The notes: generated by a model from the sequence alone, not told the origin. 64,000 nt of DNA from Ga0077555 sp041397775 (GCA_041397775.1 JAWKWB010000004.1:549200-613199), one strand, 5' to 3'. Shown: positions 9,355-17,974, counted from the first letter of the stretch. Numbers and translations are program-made.

Positions 9355-10299
9355 ATGACCACGCTTCTCGTCACGCATCCCTGCTTCGTCGATCACGACA
9401 CGGGGCCCGGGCATCCCGAGCGGCCCGACCGCATGCGCGCCATCGACAAGGTGATGGAGCACGAAATCTTCAACGCGCTGCAGCGCGAGGCGGCCCCGCT
9501 GCGGGACGACGTGGAAGGCTGGATCGTCAAGGCGCACCCGCAGGCCTATCTCGACATGATCAAGGAGGCGCGGCCGGCACCGGGCGAGGACCCGGTCTAT
9601 CTCGATCCCGACACGGTGTTGTCGTCGGGAAGCTGGGAAGCCGCGATGCGCGCCGTGGGGGCCGGGCTGATGGCGGTCGATGCGGTGATCGAGGGGCGTG
9701 TGGCCAACGCCTTCTGCCAGGTGCGCCCGTGCGGGCATCACGCCGAGACGGCGCGCGCCATGGGTTTCTGCCTTTTCAACAATATTGCGATCGCGGCCTA
9801 CTATGCGCGCGAGAAGCACGGTGCGGAACGCATCGCGGTCGTGGATTTCGACGTGCATCACGGCAACGGCACACAGGATATCTTCTGGAAGGACAAGGAC
9901 CTGTTCTTTGCCTCCACGCACCAGATGCCGCTCTATCCGGGCACGGGCGCGCTGGGCGAGACGGGCGTCGGCAACATCTGGAATGCGCCGCTGCGGCCGG
10001 GCGATGGCGGCGAGCCGTTCCGGGAGGCGTTCGAATCGCGCATCCTGCCGGCCCTGCACGATTTCGGGCCCGACCTGATCCTGATCTCGGCAGGCTTCGA
10101 TGCGCATCGCGACGATCCGCTGGCAAATCTCGCGCTGGTGGAGAGTGACTTTGCCTGGGCCACGGAACAGGTTGCAGCACAGGCGCGGCGCCATTCCCAG
10201 GGACGGATCGTGTCGATGCTCGAAGGCGGATACAATCTGACCGCGCTGGCGCGTTCGGTGGCGGTACATGTGAAGGAATTGATGGACGCGGGGTCTTGA
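9355..10299 (+). CDS. Histone-deacetylase-like amidohydrolase (class II type)
   Basis: This zinc hydrolase (314 aa) belongs to the histone deacetylase/acetylpolyamine amidohydrolase superfamily. Visible active-site elements are RPCGHHAETARAMGFC with the tandem His, VDFDVHHGNGTQDIF with the Asp-x-His zinc ligands, SAGFDAHRDDPLANL with the second Asp, and EGGYN. The N-terminus HPCFVDHDTGPGHPERPDRM is typical of bacterial class II-like members. Substrates may be acetylated lysines or polyamines; this cannot be decided here. The order deacetylase-xseB-dxs-tlyA recurs in alphaproteobacteria. A tandem-hairpin element begins four bases after its stop. Confidence 0.92.
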   Translation: MTTLLVTHPCFVDHDTGPGHPERPDRMRAIDKVMEHEIFNALQREAAPLRDDVEGWIVKAHPQAYLDMIKEARPAPGEDPVYLDPDTVLSSGSWEAAMRAVGAGLMAVDAVIEGRVANAFCQVRPCGHHAETARAMGFCLFNNIAIAAYYAREKHGAERIAVVDFDVHHGNGTQDIFWKDKDLFFASTHQMPLYPGTGALGETGVGNIWNAPLRPGDGGEPFREAFESRILPALHDFGPDLILISAGFDAHRDDPLANLALVESDFAWATEQVAAQARRHSQGRIVSMLEGGYNLTALARSVAVHVKELMDAGS

Positions 10300-10302
10300 G
10301 CC

Positions 10303-10471
10303 CTGGTGTAGCGCATCTGACGTTTGGTACCCGCTCGCAGCTGGGGCCGTGACCAAGCGCCAGATGAAAAAGCTATACTAGAATCATTGTGTTACTAGTG
10401 TTCCTTCTGGCTCCGACACTTGGTCCAGAGGCCGATGCACGGGGAACCAAGTGTCGGAGCCGGAACACTAG
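10303..10471 (+). repeat. Tandem-hairpin intergenic element, copy 2
   Basis: This 169-bp copy fills most of the gap between the deacetylase gene and xseB. Hairpin 1 is CTGGTGTAGC...GCTATACTAG with inner arms CATCTGACGTTTGGT/ACCAAGCGCCAGATG. Hairpin 2 is CTAGTGTTCC...GGAACACTAG with inner arms CTCCGACACTTGGT/ACCAAGTGTCGGAG. The inner stem of hairpin 2 differs from copies 1 and 3 on both arms in a compensating way. Confidence 0.9.
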
Positions 10472-10511
10472 GGGCTCGTCCGGCACTCACGCAGTTCCGA
10501 AAGGAGACAGC

Positions 10512-10784
10512 ATGCAGATGGCACGCACGGCGGCGGTACGTCACGCCGACATCAAGGACATGAGCTTCGAGCGCGCGTTGAAGGAACTCGAAAGCATCGT
10601 CGGCCGGCTGGAGCGGGGTGATGTGGAACTCGAAGAGTCCATCAACATCTACGAGCGTGGCGAAGCGCTGAAGGAACATTGCGACCGGCTTTTGAAAGTC
10701 GCCGAGGCGAAGATCGAGAAGCTGACCTTCAACAGCGACGGCGCGCCGAAGGGGGCGGAACCCTTCGAGGCGGATCAGGGTTGA
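10512..10784 (+). CDS. xseB: Exodeoxyribonuclease VII small subunit
   Basis: XseB is the small helical subunit of exonuclease VII, which degrades single-stranded DNA with XseA. The 90-aa product carries the family signature FERALKELESIVGRLERGDVELEESINIYERGEALKEHC. The ATG at 10512 is preceded by AAGGAGA at good spacing. The upstream in-frame extension runs into the tandem-hairpin repeat and is rejected. dxs follows after a 210-nt gap that shows no gene. ispA, often between them in gammaproteobacteria, is absent. Confidence 0.94.
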   Translation: MQMARTAAVRHADIKDMSFERALKELESIVGRLERGDVELEESINIYERGEALKEHCDRLLKVAEAKIEKLTFNSDGAPKGAEPFEADQG

Positions 10785-10994
10785 GCCGCAATCAGCGGGC
10801 CGCGCGATGACCACGGTCATGCCATCGGCCATGTGCCGGGCGGCGCGTTCGGGCAAGCGCGCCAGGACTGCGCGTGCCATGCGGAAATGCTGTGAAAATG
10901 GCGCAAAATCGGGCGTACCGCACATAAGTGCTTTCGATTGCGGCAGGACTGTCATACAAGACGAGCGGAACTCCTGGTGAGCGTGCGGCGGACC

Positions 10995-12908
10995 ATGACC
11001 CAGACATCGAAAACGCCCCTTCTCGACACTGTAAAGACGCCGGAAGACCTCCGTCGGCTGCCGGAGAAGGATTTGGTGCAACTGGCCAGCGAGCTGCGCC
11101 AGGAGACGATCAACGTCGTCTCCGTTACGGGCGGGCATCTGGGGGCAGGTCTCGGCGTCGTCGAGCTGACGGTGGCGTTGCATTGGGTGTTCGATACGCC
11201 GCGCGACCGGCTGATCTGGGACGTGGGCCATCAGACCTATCCGCACAAGATCCTGACCGGCCGGCGCGACCGCATGCGCACGCTGCGCCAGGGCGGCGGC
11301 ATCTCCGGCTTCACGAAGCGCGCTGAAAGCGACTACGATCCGTTCGGGGCCGCACATTCCTCGACGTCGATCTCGGCCGGGCTCGGGATGGCGGTGGCGC
11401 GCGACCTGGATGGCGGCAACAACAACGTCGTGTGCGTGATCGGCGATGGCGCCATGAGCGCCGGCATGGCCTATGAAGCCATGAACAACGCGGGCGCGCG
11501 GGACGAGCGCCTGATCGTCATCCTGAACGACAACGACATGTCGATTGCGCCGCCCGTCGGCGCCTTGTCGACGTATCTTGCGCGCATGTCGTCGTCGGGC
11601 ACCTACCTGCATCTGCGGGAAGTTGCCAAGCAACTGGCCAAGCGCCTGCCCAAGCGGTGGGAGCGGCGCGCGGCGCGCGTCGAAGAATATACGCGGCACC
11701 TGTGGCAGGGCGGCGCATGGTTCGAGGAACTGGGCTTCTATTACGTCGGGCCGATCGACGGCCACGACCTCGGCGCGATGCTGCCGGTGCTCAAGAACGT
11801 GCGTGACGCGCGGCAGGGGCCGATCCTGGTGCATGTCGTCACGAAGAAGGGCAAGGGCTACGCGCCGGCCGAAGCGTCGGCGGACAAGTACCACGGCGTC
11901 AACGCCTTCAACGTCATCACCGGCGCGCAGACGAAGCCGAAGGCGAATGCGCCCAGCTACACGAAAGTGTTCGCGGACAGCCTGATCGAGGAAGCGCGCA
12001 AGGATCCCAAGATCGTCGCGGTGACGGCGGCGATGCCGTCCGGCACGGGCCTCGACCTGTTCGGTCGCGAATTCCCCGATCGGACGTTCGACGTGGGCAT
12101 TGCCGAGCAGCACGGCGTGACGTTCGCGGCCGGCCTGGCGGCGGAAGGCTTCAAGCCCTTCACGGCGATCTATTCGACGTTCCTGCAGCGCGCCTACGAC
12201 CAGATCGTGCACGACGTCGCGATCCAGAAGCTGCCGGTGCGCTTCGCCATCGATCGGGCCGGTCTCGTCGGTGCGGACGGGCCCACGCATGCCGGCTCGT
12301 TCGATCTCGCCTATCTGGGGTGCCTGCCGCAGATGGTGATCATGGCGGCGGCCGACGAGGCGGAATTGCGCCATATGGTTGCGACCGCCGTCGCCGTCGA
12401 CGATCGTCCGAGCGCGTTCCGCTATCCGCGCGGCGAGGGCGTCGGCCTCGAGATGCCGAGCGTGGGCGTGCCGCTCGAGATCGGTCGCGGCCGTATCGTG
12501 CGCGAGGGGACCTCGGTCGCGATCCTGTCGCTGGGCACGCGTCTTGCCGAGGGCTTGAAGGCGGCAGACCGCCTGGCCGCGCTGGGGCTGTCGTCGACCG
12601 TTGCCGATGCCCGCTTCATGAAGCCGCTCGACACGAAGCTGATCGATCGACTGGCGCGAGAGCACGAAGTCCTCGTGACCATCGAGGAGGGGTCGGTTGG
12701 CGGCTTCGGCAGCCACGTGCTGCAATACCTGTCGACCGCCGGGCATCTGGATCGCGGGCTGAAGGTCCGCTCGATGTGCCTGCCAGACGAATTCATCGAC
12801 CAGGACAAGCCGGACCGGATGTACGACCGGGCGGGGCTCAACGCCGTCGGCATCGTCACCACGGTCATGGGGGCGCTGGGCCGGCAGGTGCAGGCCAACG
12901 CGCGCTGA
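10995..12908 (+). CDS. dxs: 1-deoxy-D-xylulose-5-phosphate synthase
   Basis: DXS condenses pyruvate and glyceraldehyde 3-phosphate in a thiamine-diphosphate-dependent first step of the MEP isoprenoid pathway. The 637-aa protein shows GHLGAGLGVVELTVALH, the ThDP motif GDGAMSAGMAYEAMNNAG followed by NDNDMSI, the pyrimidine-domain DVGIAEQHGVTFAAG, and the C-terminal transketolase domain with EEGSVGGFGSHV. I chose the ATG at 10995 because it gives the usual MTQTSKTPLLDTV-type start; an in-frame ATG at 10938 would add 19 residues. A strong terminator lies 174 nt downstream. Confidence 0.97.
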   Translation: MTQTSKTPLLDTVKTPEDLRRLPEKDLVQLASELRQETINVVSVTGGHLGAGLGVVELTVALHWVFDTPRDRLIWDVGHQTYPHKILTGRRDRMRTLRQGGGISGFTKRAESDYDPFGAAHSSTSISAGLGMAVARDLDGGNNNVVCVIGDGAMSAGMAYEAMNNAGARDERLIVILNDNDMSIAPPVGALSTYLARMSSSGTYLHLREVAKQLAKRLPKRWERRAARVEEYTRHLWQGGAWFEELGFYYVGPIDGHDLGAMLPVLKNVRDARQGPILVHVVTKKGKGYAPAEASADKYHGVNAFNVITGAQTKPKANAPSYTKVFADSLIEEARKDPKIVAVTAAMPSGTGLDLFGREFPDRTFDVGIAEQHGVTFAAGLAAEGFKPFTAIYSTFLQRAYDQIVHDVAIQKLPVRFAIDRAGLVGADGPTHAGSFDLAYLGCLPQMVIMAAADEAELRHMVATAVAVDDRPSAFRYPRGEGVGLEMPSVGVPLEIGRGRIVREGTSVAILSLGTRLAEGLKAADRLAALGLSSTVADARFMKPLDTKLIDRLAREHEVLVTIEEGSVGGFGSHVLQYLSTAGHLDRGLKVRSMCLPDEFIDQDKPDRMYDRAGLNAVGIVTTVMGALGRQVQANAR

Positions 12909-13081
12909 GGCGGGTGGTTGCCGCGCGCCCCGAGTAATCCACAGGCTGATGTGGAAAACTTCGATTCGGAGCCCACGACATCGACAACAGGGTGCGTGCG
13001 GACTAATCTCTCAATCACTGTAGTACCGCGTATCCCCGCGCCGTTCCCCCACCCCCAAGTAAACCACGGCGTTGGGAAGGC

Positions 13082-13112
13082 AGCCCCGGAGCCTTGTCCG
13101 GGGCTTTTTTTT
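13082..13112 (+). terminator. Strong intrinsic terminator downstream of dxs
   Basis: AGCCCCGGA and TCCGGGGCT form a 9-bp stem with loop GCCTTG, followed by eight T. It separates dxs from tlyA, which therefore needs its own promoter. Confidence 0.93.
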
Positions 13113-13208
13113 GCGCAATCGCCATCGGCGAGGCGGCCGGCAGGGTGGGGCATGCTATGGGAGGGCCTCGCCCGTTACCCAGGCCATCTGCCAGCGAGAG
13201 CATTGCCC

Positions 13209-13946
13209 GTGAAGGAGCGTCTCGATCAAGCCCTCGTCTCCCGCGGACTCGTCGTCTCGCGGGCGCGGGCGCGCGACCTGATCCTGCGCGGACAAGTCGT
13301 CGTGGATGGTGCCGTTGCGCACAAGCCCAGCCAGAAAGTGGGGCCGCAAGCGCGCCTCGGCCTGCCGCCGGGTGCCGGCGACTACGTTTCGCGAGGCGCA
13401 TTGAAGCTGCGCGGGGCGCTCGCCCATTTCGAGGTGCCCGTCGCCGGACGCATCGGGCTCGATGTCGGCGCCTCGACCGGCGGGTTTACGGAAGCCTTGC
13501 TGGAGGCTGGCGCGGTGAAGGTCTATGCCATCGACAACGGGCGTGGGCAATTGCACCCGCGCCTCGCCGGTGATCCGCGGGTCGTCTCTATCGAAGACTT
13601 CGATGCGCGGGATCTCGGCCGGGCAGAAATTGCCGAGCCGGTGGGCATCATCGTCTCCGACGTGAGTTTCATCTCGCTGGAGAAGGCCTTGCCGGCGGCC
13701 TTGGCGCTCGCCGCGCCCGGCGCCTGGCTCGTGGCGCTGATCAAGCCGCAGTTCGAGGCGGAACCGGGCCGGGTGCCGCGCAACGGCGTCATCGTCGACG
13801 CGGCCGTGCACGCGCAGGCCTGCGAAAAGGTCAGGGCGTGGCTTGCGGCGTTGCCCGGCTGGCAGGTGCGCGGCATCGTCGAATCCGCGATCAAGGGCGG
13901 CGACGGCAACACCGAATTTCTGATCGGAGCAGTTCATGACGGCTGA
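13209..13946 (+). CDS. tlyA: TlyA family rRNA methyltransferase/hemolysin
   Basis: TlyA proteins 2'-O-methylate rRNA; some were first described as haemolysins. The 245-aa product has an N-terminal S4 RNA-binding domain (RLDQALVSRGLVVSRARARDLI) and a C-terminal Rossmann methyltransferase domain (GLDVGASTGGFTEALLEAGA, then SDVSFISLEKALP). The start is GTG at 13209, since no suitable ATG lies near and the open frame further upstream crosses the dxs terminator. The last 11 bases overlap the next gene, so they are probably cotranslated. Confidence 0.92.
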   Translation: MKERLDQALVSRGLVVSRARARDLILRGQVVVDGAVAHKPSQKVGPQARLGLPPGAGDYVSRGALKLRGALAHFEVPVAGRIGLDVGASTGGFTEALLEAGAVKVYAIDNGRGQLHPRLAGDPRVVSIEDFDARDLGRAEIAEPVGIIVSDVSFISLEKALPAALALAAPGAWLVALIKPQFEAEPGRVPRNGVIVDAAVHAQACEKVRAWLAALPGWQVRGIVESAIKGGDGNTEFLIGAVHDG

Positions 13947-15183
13947 TGCGCTCACACTTTCCGTCGTGCGACTCGGGGGCGATGGCGACGGTGTGGTGGA
14001 GACGCCGGACGGGCCGCGTTTCGTCGCCGGCGCCTTGCCGGGGGAGTTGGTCACGCTGGCTTGCGACGGCGGCGTCGTGGAGATCGCGCGCACGAGCCCG
14101 GAGCGACGCGGGGAAGCGCTGTGTCCCCATTTCGGCGCGTGCGGCGGTTGCAGCCTGCAGCATCTGTCTGACGACCTCTATACGACCTGGAAAGCGTCGC
14201 AGCTTACGCAGGCGCTGCAACGGCATGGCCTCGAGACGGAGGGGATCGTCGCGCCGCTATGGCGAGTGCCGGCGAACTCGCGCCGGCGAGCGGCGCTGGG
14301 CGTGCGCCTCGCGCGAGGCAAGGCGGAGATCGGCTTCAACGTCGCGCGCTCGCACGACCTTGAGCCCCTCGAGGCGTGCGCCGTGCTGACGCCGGGCATC
14401 ATGCGCGGGCTCGATGGACTGAAGGCGCTGGCGGGTGTTCTGCTGCCGCGCGACGGGGAGGCCCGTGTCACGGTCATCGACACGGCGGCGGGGCTCGATG
14501 CGGCCTTCGCGATGCCGCGCGCCAAACTCACGGCCGAACAGCGCAGCGCATGCGTGGCCATCGCGCGGGCCAACCGCATCGCGCGGGTGACGGCGGGCGA
14601 CGAGGACGTCGTGGTGCTCGATCCGCCAGCGCTCGACATTGCGGGCGTTGCCGTCGTTCCACCGCCTGGGGCCTTCGTGCAGGCGGTGGCGGAGGCCGAG
14701 GTGGAAATGGCGCGGCTGGTCGTGGACGGCGTCGGCAAGGCGAAGTCGGTCGCGGACCTGTTCGCGGGGCTCGGCACCTTCACGTTCGGCGTGGCGCGGC
14801 GCGCGCGCGTGCTCGCGGTCGACAGCGAGCGTGCGCTGCTTGCCGCCCTCGATGCGGGCGCGCGCAAGGCGAGCGGCCTGAAGCCCATCACGACGAAGGT
14901 GCGCGATCTGTTCGGCGATCCGCTGTCGCCGCGCGAACTGGACACGTTCGATGCCGTCGTGCTCGATCCACCGCGCGCGGGTGCCAAGGCGCAGGCGGAG
15001 GCGCTGGCGAAGTCCAAGGTGCGGACGGTGGTGGCCGTCTCGTGCCATCCGGCGACGCTGGCGCGCGATCTCGCCATCCTGACCGCAGGCGGCTACCGGC
15101 TGCAGCGGGCGACGCCGGTCGATCAGTTCCTGTTCACGCCGCACCTGGAAGCCGTTGCGGTCCTCACGCGGCCGAAGCGCTGA
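13936..15183 (+). CDS. Class I SAM-dependent m5U RNA methyltransferase (TrmA/RlmC/RlmD family)
   Basis: This 415-aa enzyme likely methylates C5 of a uridine in rRNA or tRNA. An N-terminal TRAM-like stretch is followed by an iron-sulfur motif (CPHFGACGGCSLQH, CxxxxxCGGC type). The central domain binds SAM (VADLFAGLGTFTFGVA). The catalytic region is VVLDPPRAGAKAQAEALA followed by VVAVSCHPATLARDL, where SCHPATLARD contains the nucleophile Cys. Whether the target is U747, U1939 or another site cannot be told. It overlaps tlyA and is convergent with the next gene, 10 nt between stops. Confidence 0.92.
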   Translation: MTADALTLSVVRLGGDGDGVVETPDGPRFVAGALPGELVTLACDGGVVEIARTSPERRGEALCPHFGACGGCSLQHLSDDLYTTWKASQLTQALQRHGLETEGIVAPLWRVPANSRRRAALGVRLARGKAEIGFNVARSHDLEPLEACAVLTPGIMRGLDGLKALAGVLLPRDGEARVTVIDTAAGLDAAFAMPRAKLTAEQRSACVAIARANRIARVTAGDEDVVVLDPPALDIAGVAVVPPPGAFVQAVAEAEVEMARLVVDGVGKAKSVADLFAGLGTFTFGVARRARVLAVDSERALLAALDAGARKASGLKPITTKVRDLFGDPLSPRELDTFDAVVLDPPRAGAKAQAEALAKSKVRTVVAVSCHPATLARDLAILTAGGYRLQRATPVDQFLFTPHLEAVAVLTRPKR

Positions 15184-15193
15184 GGCTGGGTAC

Positions 15194-15946
15194 TCAGAAC
15201 GGGATGCCGTTCTCCTTCAGCACGTCCTTCAACCGCTGCTCGGCGGCCGCCAGGCGGTCTGCATCCGTGCAGCGCAGGACGAGGTGCGTGCCGAACACGC
15301 GCGCCTCGCGGTTGAAGGGGTAGCTGCCCATGCTGACGTCGGGGTATTCAGCCTGCACCTTGCCGAACAGCTCGGCCACCTCGCCCTCGGGCCGGAACAG
15401 CTCGATGGAGACGGAGAGCATCTTCTTGCCCGTGCGCAGGCGGGGTGTCACTGCGTCGAGCATCACCTGCATGACGCTGGGGATGCCGGCCATGACGACG
15501 ACGTTGCCCAGCATGAAGCCCGGCGCCACCGAGACGCGGTTCTCCACGAGTTCCGCGGTGAAGGGAATGCGGGCCATGCGCATGCGGGCCTCGGTCGGCT
15601 CAACGCCGCGCTTCCTGAAGTTGGCGATCAGCAGTTCCTTCACCTGTGGGTGATGGTCGATGCCGACGCCGAAGGCCTTGGCCATGCAGTCGGCCGTGAT
15701 GTCGTCGTGGGTCGGGCCGATGCCGCCCGTCGAGAAGACGTAGGTGTAGCGCTGCCGCAGCGCGTTGACGGCAGCGACGATATCGCCTTCGTCGTCGGCG
15801 ACGATGCGCACTTCCTTCACCTGGATGCCGATCGCCGTGCAATGGTCGGCGATGTAGCCGATGTTCTTGTCCTTGGTCCGTCCCGACAGGATTTCGTCGC
15901 CGATCACCAGGATCGCTGCTGTGACGATGTCGTCCGTGCTCCCCAT
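15194..15946 (-). CDS. CinA N-terminal-type competence/molybdopterin-binding domain protein
   Basis: This 250-aa protein matches the MoCF_biosynth (MoaB/MogA-like) half of CinA: AAILVIGDEILSGRTKDKN at the N-terminus, then FSTGGIGPTHDDITADCMAKAFG. The C-terminal nicotinamide-nucleotide amidase domain is absent, as in many alphaproteobacterial short forms. In CinA this domain is linked to ADP-ribose pyrophosphatase activity; the role of the short form is uncertain. The start at 15946 has AAGAAGGG upstream. It is divergent from sfsA (82 nt), which probably shares the promoter region. Confidence 0.88.
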   Translation of the reverse strand: MGSTDDIVTAAILVIGDEILSGRTKDKNIGYIADHCTAIGIQVKEVRIVADDEGDIVAAVNALRQRYTYVFSTGGIGPTHDDITADCMAKAFGVGIDHHPQVKELLIANFRKRGVEPTEARMRMARIPFTAELVENRVSVAPGFMLGNVVVMAGIPSVMQVMLDAVTPRLRTGKKMLSVSIELFRPEGEVAELFGKVQAEYPDVSMGSYPFNREARVFGTHLVLRCTDADRLAAAEQRLKDVLKENGIPF

Positions 15947-16028
15947 GACAGACCCTTCTTGTTGAGATCCCCGCGCTCGGCCCCGACGCTGCTTGTGTGG
16001 CACGGCGGGGGACTTTAGCGTGGGCATC

Positions 16029-16742
16029 ATGCAATTCACATCCCCCTTGGTACGCGGTGTCCTGATCCAGCGCTACAAGCGTTTTCTCGCCGACGTGAAG
16101 CTCGACAGCGGCGAGACGGTGACGGCCACCTGCCCGAATACAGGCTCGATGATGGGGCTGACCGCTCCGGGCCTTACCGTGTGGCTGTCGATCTCGGACA
16201 GCAAGACGCGCAAGTATGCGCACACCTGGGAAATGCTGGAGGTGGATGCGGGCAGCGGGCCGACGCTGGTCGGCATCAATACCGGGCACCCCAACAAGAT
16301 CGTGGCGGAGGCGATTTCGGCGGGCCGCGTGGCGCCGTTGAAAGGCTATGCGGGCCTGCGGCGCGAGGTGCGCTATGGCGTCAACAGCCGCATCGACCTG
16401 CTGCTCGAGGACGACGCCAAGGGCACCTGCTACGTCGAGATCAAGAACGTGCACCTGCTGCGCACGAAGGGGCTGGCGGAGTTCCCGGATAGCCGCACGG
16501 AGCGAGGCGTCAAGCACCTGGAGGAGTTGTCCAACATGGTACGCGAGGGGCACCGCGCCATGATGGTGTTCCTGATCCAGCGCGGCGACGCGAAGACGCT
16601 GTCGCTGGCGCGCGACATCGACACGACCTATGGCGCCGCCTTCGACAAGGCCGTGGCGGCGGGCGTGGAGGCGATCGCGCTGCGCTGCAAGCTCTCCACC
16701 GAGGGCATCGAGGCCGACAAGATCATCCCGCTCGCCGGCTGA
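16029..16742 (+). CDS. sfsA: Sugar fermentation stimulation protein homologue SfsA
   Basis: The 237-aa protein has the conserved SfsA features: RYKRFLADVKLDSGETVTATCPNTGSMMGL near the N-terminus, NSRIDLLLED, and the YVEIKNVHLL and FPDSRTERGVKHLEEL blocks, which resemble a PD-(D/E)XK nuclease-like core (Asp, Glu-x-Lys). SfsA was named from an effect on maltose metabolism in E. coli; its biochemical role is unsettled. The ATG at 16029 matches the usual N-terminus. The rearranged tRNA-Gly locus begins directly after it. Confidence 0.93.
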   Translation: MQFTSPLVRGVLIQRYKRFLADVKLDSGETVTATCPNTGSMMGLTAPGLTVWLSISDSKTRKYAHTWEMLEVDAGSGPTLVGINTGHPNKIVAEAISAGRVAPLKGYAGLRREVRYGVNSRIDLLLEDDAKGTCYVEIKNVHLLRTKGLAEFPDSRTERGVKHLEELSNMVREGHRAMMVFLIQRGDAKTLSLARDIDTTYGAAFDKAVAAGVEAIALRCKLSTEGIEADKIIPLAG

Positions 16743-16769
16743 CGCGACGGGGAGGTGGTCGGCTGATCC

Positions 16770-17014
16770 GGCGGGCTCGGCCGGCGGGCCGAGGCCCGAG
16801 AGGCTGCCGTTGCCGGTTGCCGGTGACTTGGCGGCCGGCCTGGGGTGGCGCTTCTGCAACCCGTCTCTCCATGTGGACAAGGCAGGCGGTTGCGGGTATC
16901 TAGGCGCTGTCGCGGCGCGCTCTACAGTGCTCGCCGTGCCGTGTGCCGCGCAATCGTCGCGGCCCGCCCGGAGCGCGGGTGTAGCTCAATGGTAGAGCAG
17001 CAGCCTTCCAAGCG
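16770..17014 (+). repeat. Direct repeat, copy 1: upstream region plus 5' half of tRNA-Gly
   Basis: This ~245-bp stretch is nearly identical to 17686-17939; copy 2 has one extra 10-bp CGTCTCTCCC unit. It includes the presumed tRNA promoter region and the first 40 bases of tRNA-Gly. The match stops abruptly just past the anticodon loop (CCTTCCAAGC), after which unrelated, lower-GC DNA starts. Confidence 0.93.
16975..17014 (+). pseudogene. Truncated tRNA-Gly(TCC), 5' half only
   Basis: Bases 1-40 of the tRNA are present (acceptor 5' strand, D arm, anticodon TCC), then the sequence changes to GTTTTGGATT. There is no T arm or 3' acceptor strand, so it cannot form a tRNA. Confidence 0.93.
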
Positions 17015-17122
17015 TTTTGGATTGCGTGAAACAACAATCCGTTAGAGCGTAATTACCACTGAGTCCTCACTGCAAACAGTAAGCGTCGATATGGACGCGA
17101 CGGGCATAGGAGAGGACGCAAC

Positions 17123-17359
17123 ATGGCAGAAGACTGGCGGAAGCTGACGGGCGTTCGCGAAGGCGAATTCGAAGTTGCTGATGATCGTGTTGTGCATGTA
17201 CCTAGCGGTGCCGTTTTCTGGGCCAATACTGATAGCAGCGAGCCCTACGAAGTAGACTGGGGCAGCGCAAAGGATTTGGACGAAGATGACAATCCTCTAT
17301 TTGATGAGGGCTACATCGACTATGTGGCGCGGGAACTACTGAAGATCCGATTGGGATAA
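17123..17359 (+). CDS. Small acidic orphan protein (78 aa)
   Basis: I do not recognise this protein. It is strongly acidic, with a run EVDWGSAKDLDEDDNPLFDEGY, and has no signal peptide or membrane segment. An AGGAGAGG ribosome-binding site stands 8 nt before the ATG. Its base composition is clearly lower in GC than the flanking chromosome and its codon use differs (GAT, GAA, CTA), which suggests acquired DNA. It is the only convincing gene of the segment between the two tRNA-Gly copies (17015-17685). Small acidic proteins on mobile DNA may be immunity or inhibitor proteins, but nothing here proves that. Confidence 0.6.
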   Translation: MAEDWRKLTGVREGEFEVADDRVVHVPSGAVFWANTDSSEPYEVDWGSAKDLDEDDNPLFDEGYIDYVARELLKIRLG

Positions 17360-17541
17360 GCTGCCCCGCTTAACAGTCGATCTTTGTGATTGCTCGTGAT
17401 GAATTGCGTGGCTAGCCTCCCAGTACATATGCGAGAAGCCCGGCAACTTCTTCTTGTGGCAACAACAATCGCAGATTCTGACGACGCAAAGGCCGCGAAG
17501 TTGTCCAGCGAGCTTCATCGTTTCGATGTAGGCCCCATCTA

Positions 17542-17686
17542 GGGGACCTCTGAATATCTGATCCGATGAGCGAGTGTGCTCGCTATCGGCTTAATTTTCT
17601 TCCGCTGGAGCGCTTTGGGGTAGCCGAACTTTCACTTGAGAACGTCGAAAGACGTGTTCGACCCTGGCACGCACATTGCCGAAGAG
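17542..17686 (-). mobile_element. Probable remnant of an IS5-like transposase 3' end
   Basis: Read on the minus strand, the segment begins LFGNVRARVEHVFRR, close to the C-terminal RARVEHVF motif of IS5-group transposases. A +1 shift then gives FGYPKAL, again family-like, and the element-like end GGGGACCTCTGAAT lies at 17542. The call is tentative because the fragment is short and shifted. It abuts the left edge of direct-repeat copy 2 exactly, which suggests IS-mediated rearrangement. Confidence 0.35.
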
Positions 17687-17939
17687 GCGGGCTTGGCCGG
17701 CAGGGCTAGGCCCGAGAGGCTGCCGTTGCCGGTTGCCGGTGACTTGGCGGCCGGCCTGGGGTGGCGCTCCTGCAACCCGTCTCTCCCCGTCTCTCCATGT
17801 GGACAAGGCAGGCGGTTGCGGGTATCTAGGCGCTGTCGCGGCGCGCGCTACAGTGCTCGCCGTGCCGTGTGCCGCGCAATCGTCGCGGCCCGCCCGGAGC
17901 GCGGGTGTAGCTCAATGGTAGAGCAGCAGCCTTCCAAGC
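17686..17939 (+). repeat. Direct repeat, copy 2: upstream region plus 5' half of intact tRNA-Gly
   Basis: This is the second copy of the 16770-17014 sequence. It runs without a break into the complete tRNA-Gly gene, so it is probably the functional or ancestral context. It has an extra CCGTCTCTCC unit that copy 1 lacks. Confidence 0.93.
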
Positions 17940-17974
17940 TGAATACGTGGGTTCGATTCCCATCACCCGCTCCA
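17901..17974 (+). tRNA. tRNA-Gly (anticodon TCC)
   Basis: This 74-nt tRNA has acceptor stem GCGGGTG/CACCCGC, D arm GCTC-AATGGTA-GAGC, anticodon loop CTTCCAA, T arm GTGGG-TTCGATT-CCCAT, and an encoded CCA. It reads GGA and, by wobble, GGG codons. It is the intact partner of the half gene at 16975. Confidence 0.97.

Noticed and set aside
10785..10994. A possible gene or riboswitch between xseB and dxs
   Set aside because: No frame with family features, and no thiamine-box or other riboswitch core could be recognised.
10395..12746. A 783-codon minus-strand open frame opposite xseB and dxs
   Set aside because: It is a shadow of dxs with no recognisable domain; it also runs through the xseB-dxs intergenic gap.
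16975..17050. A possible second complete tRNA-Gly gene
   Set aside because: Only bases 1-40 are present; no T arm or 3' acceptor strand can be formed downstream.
17336..17518. A 60-codon minus-strand frame with a CDCCCHKKK cluster
   Set aside because: It overlaps the end of the convergent 78-aa gene, has no clear ribosome-binding site and matches no family I know; the evidence is too weak for a feature.
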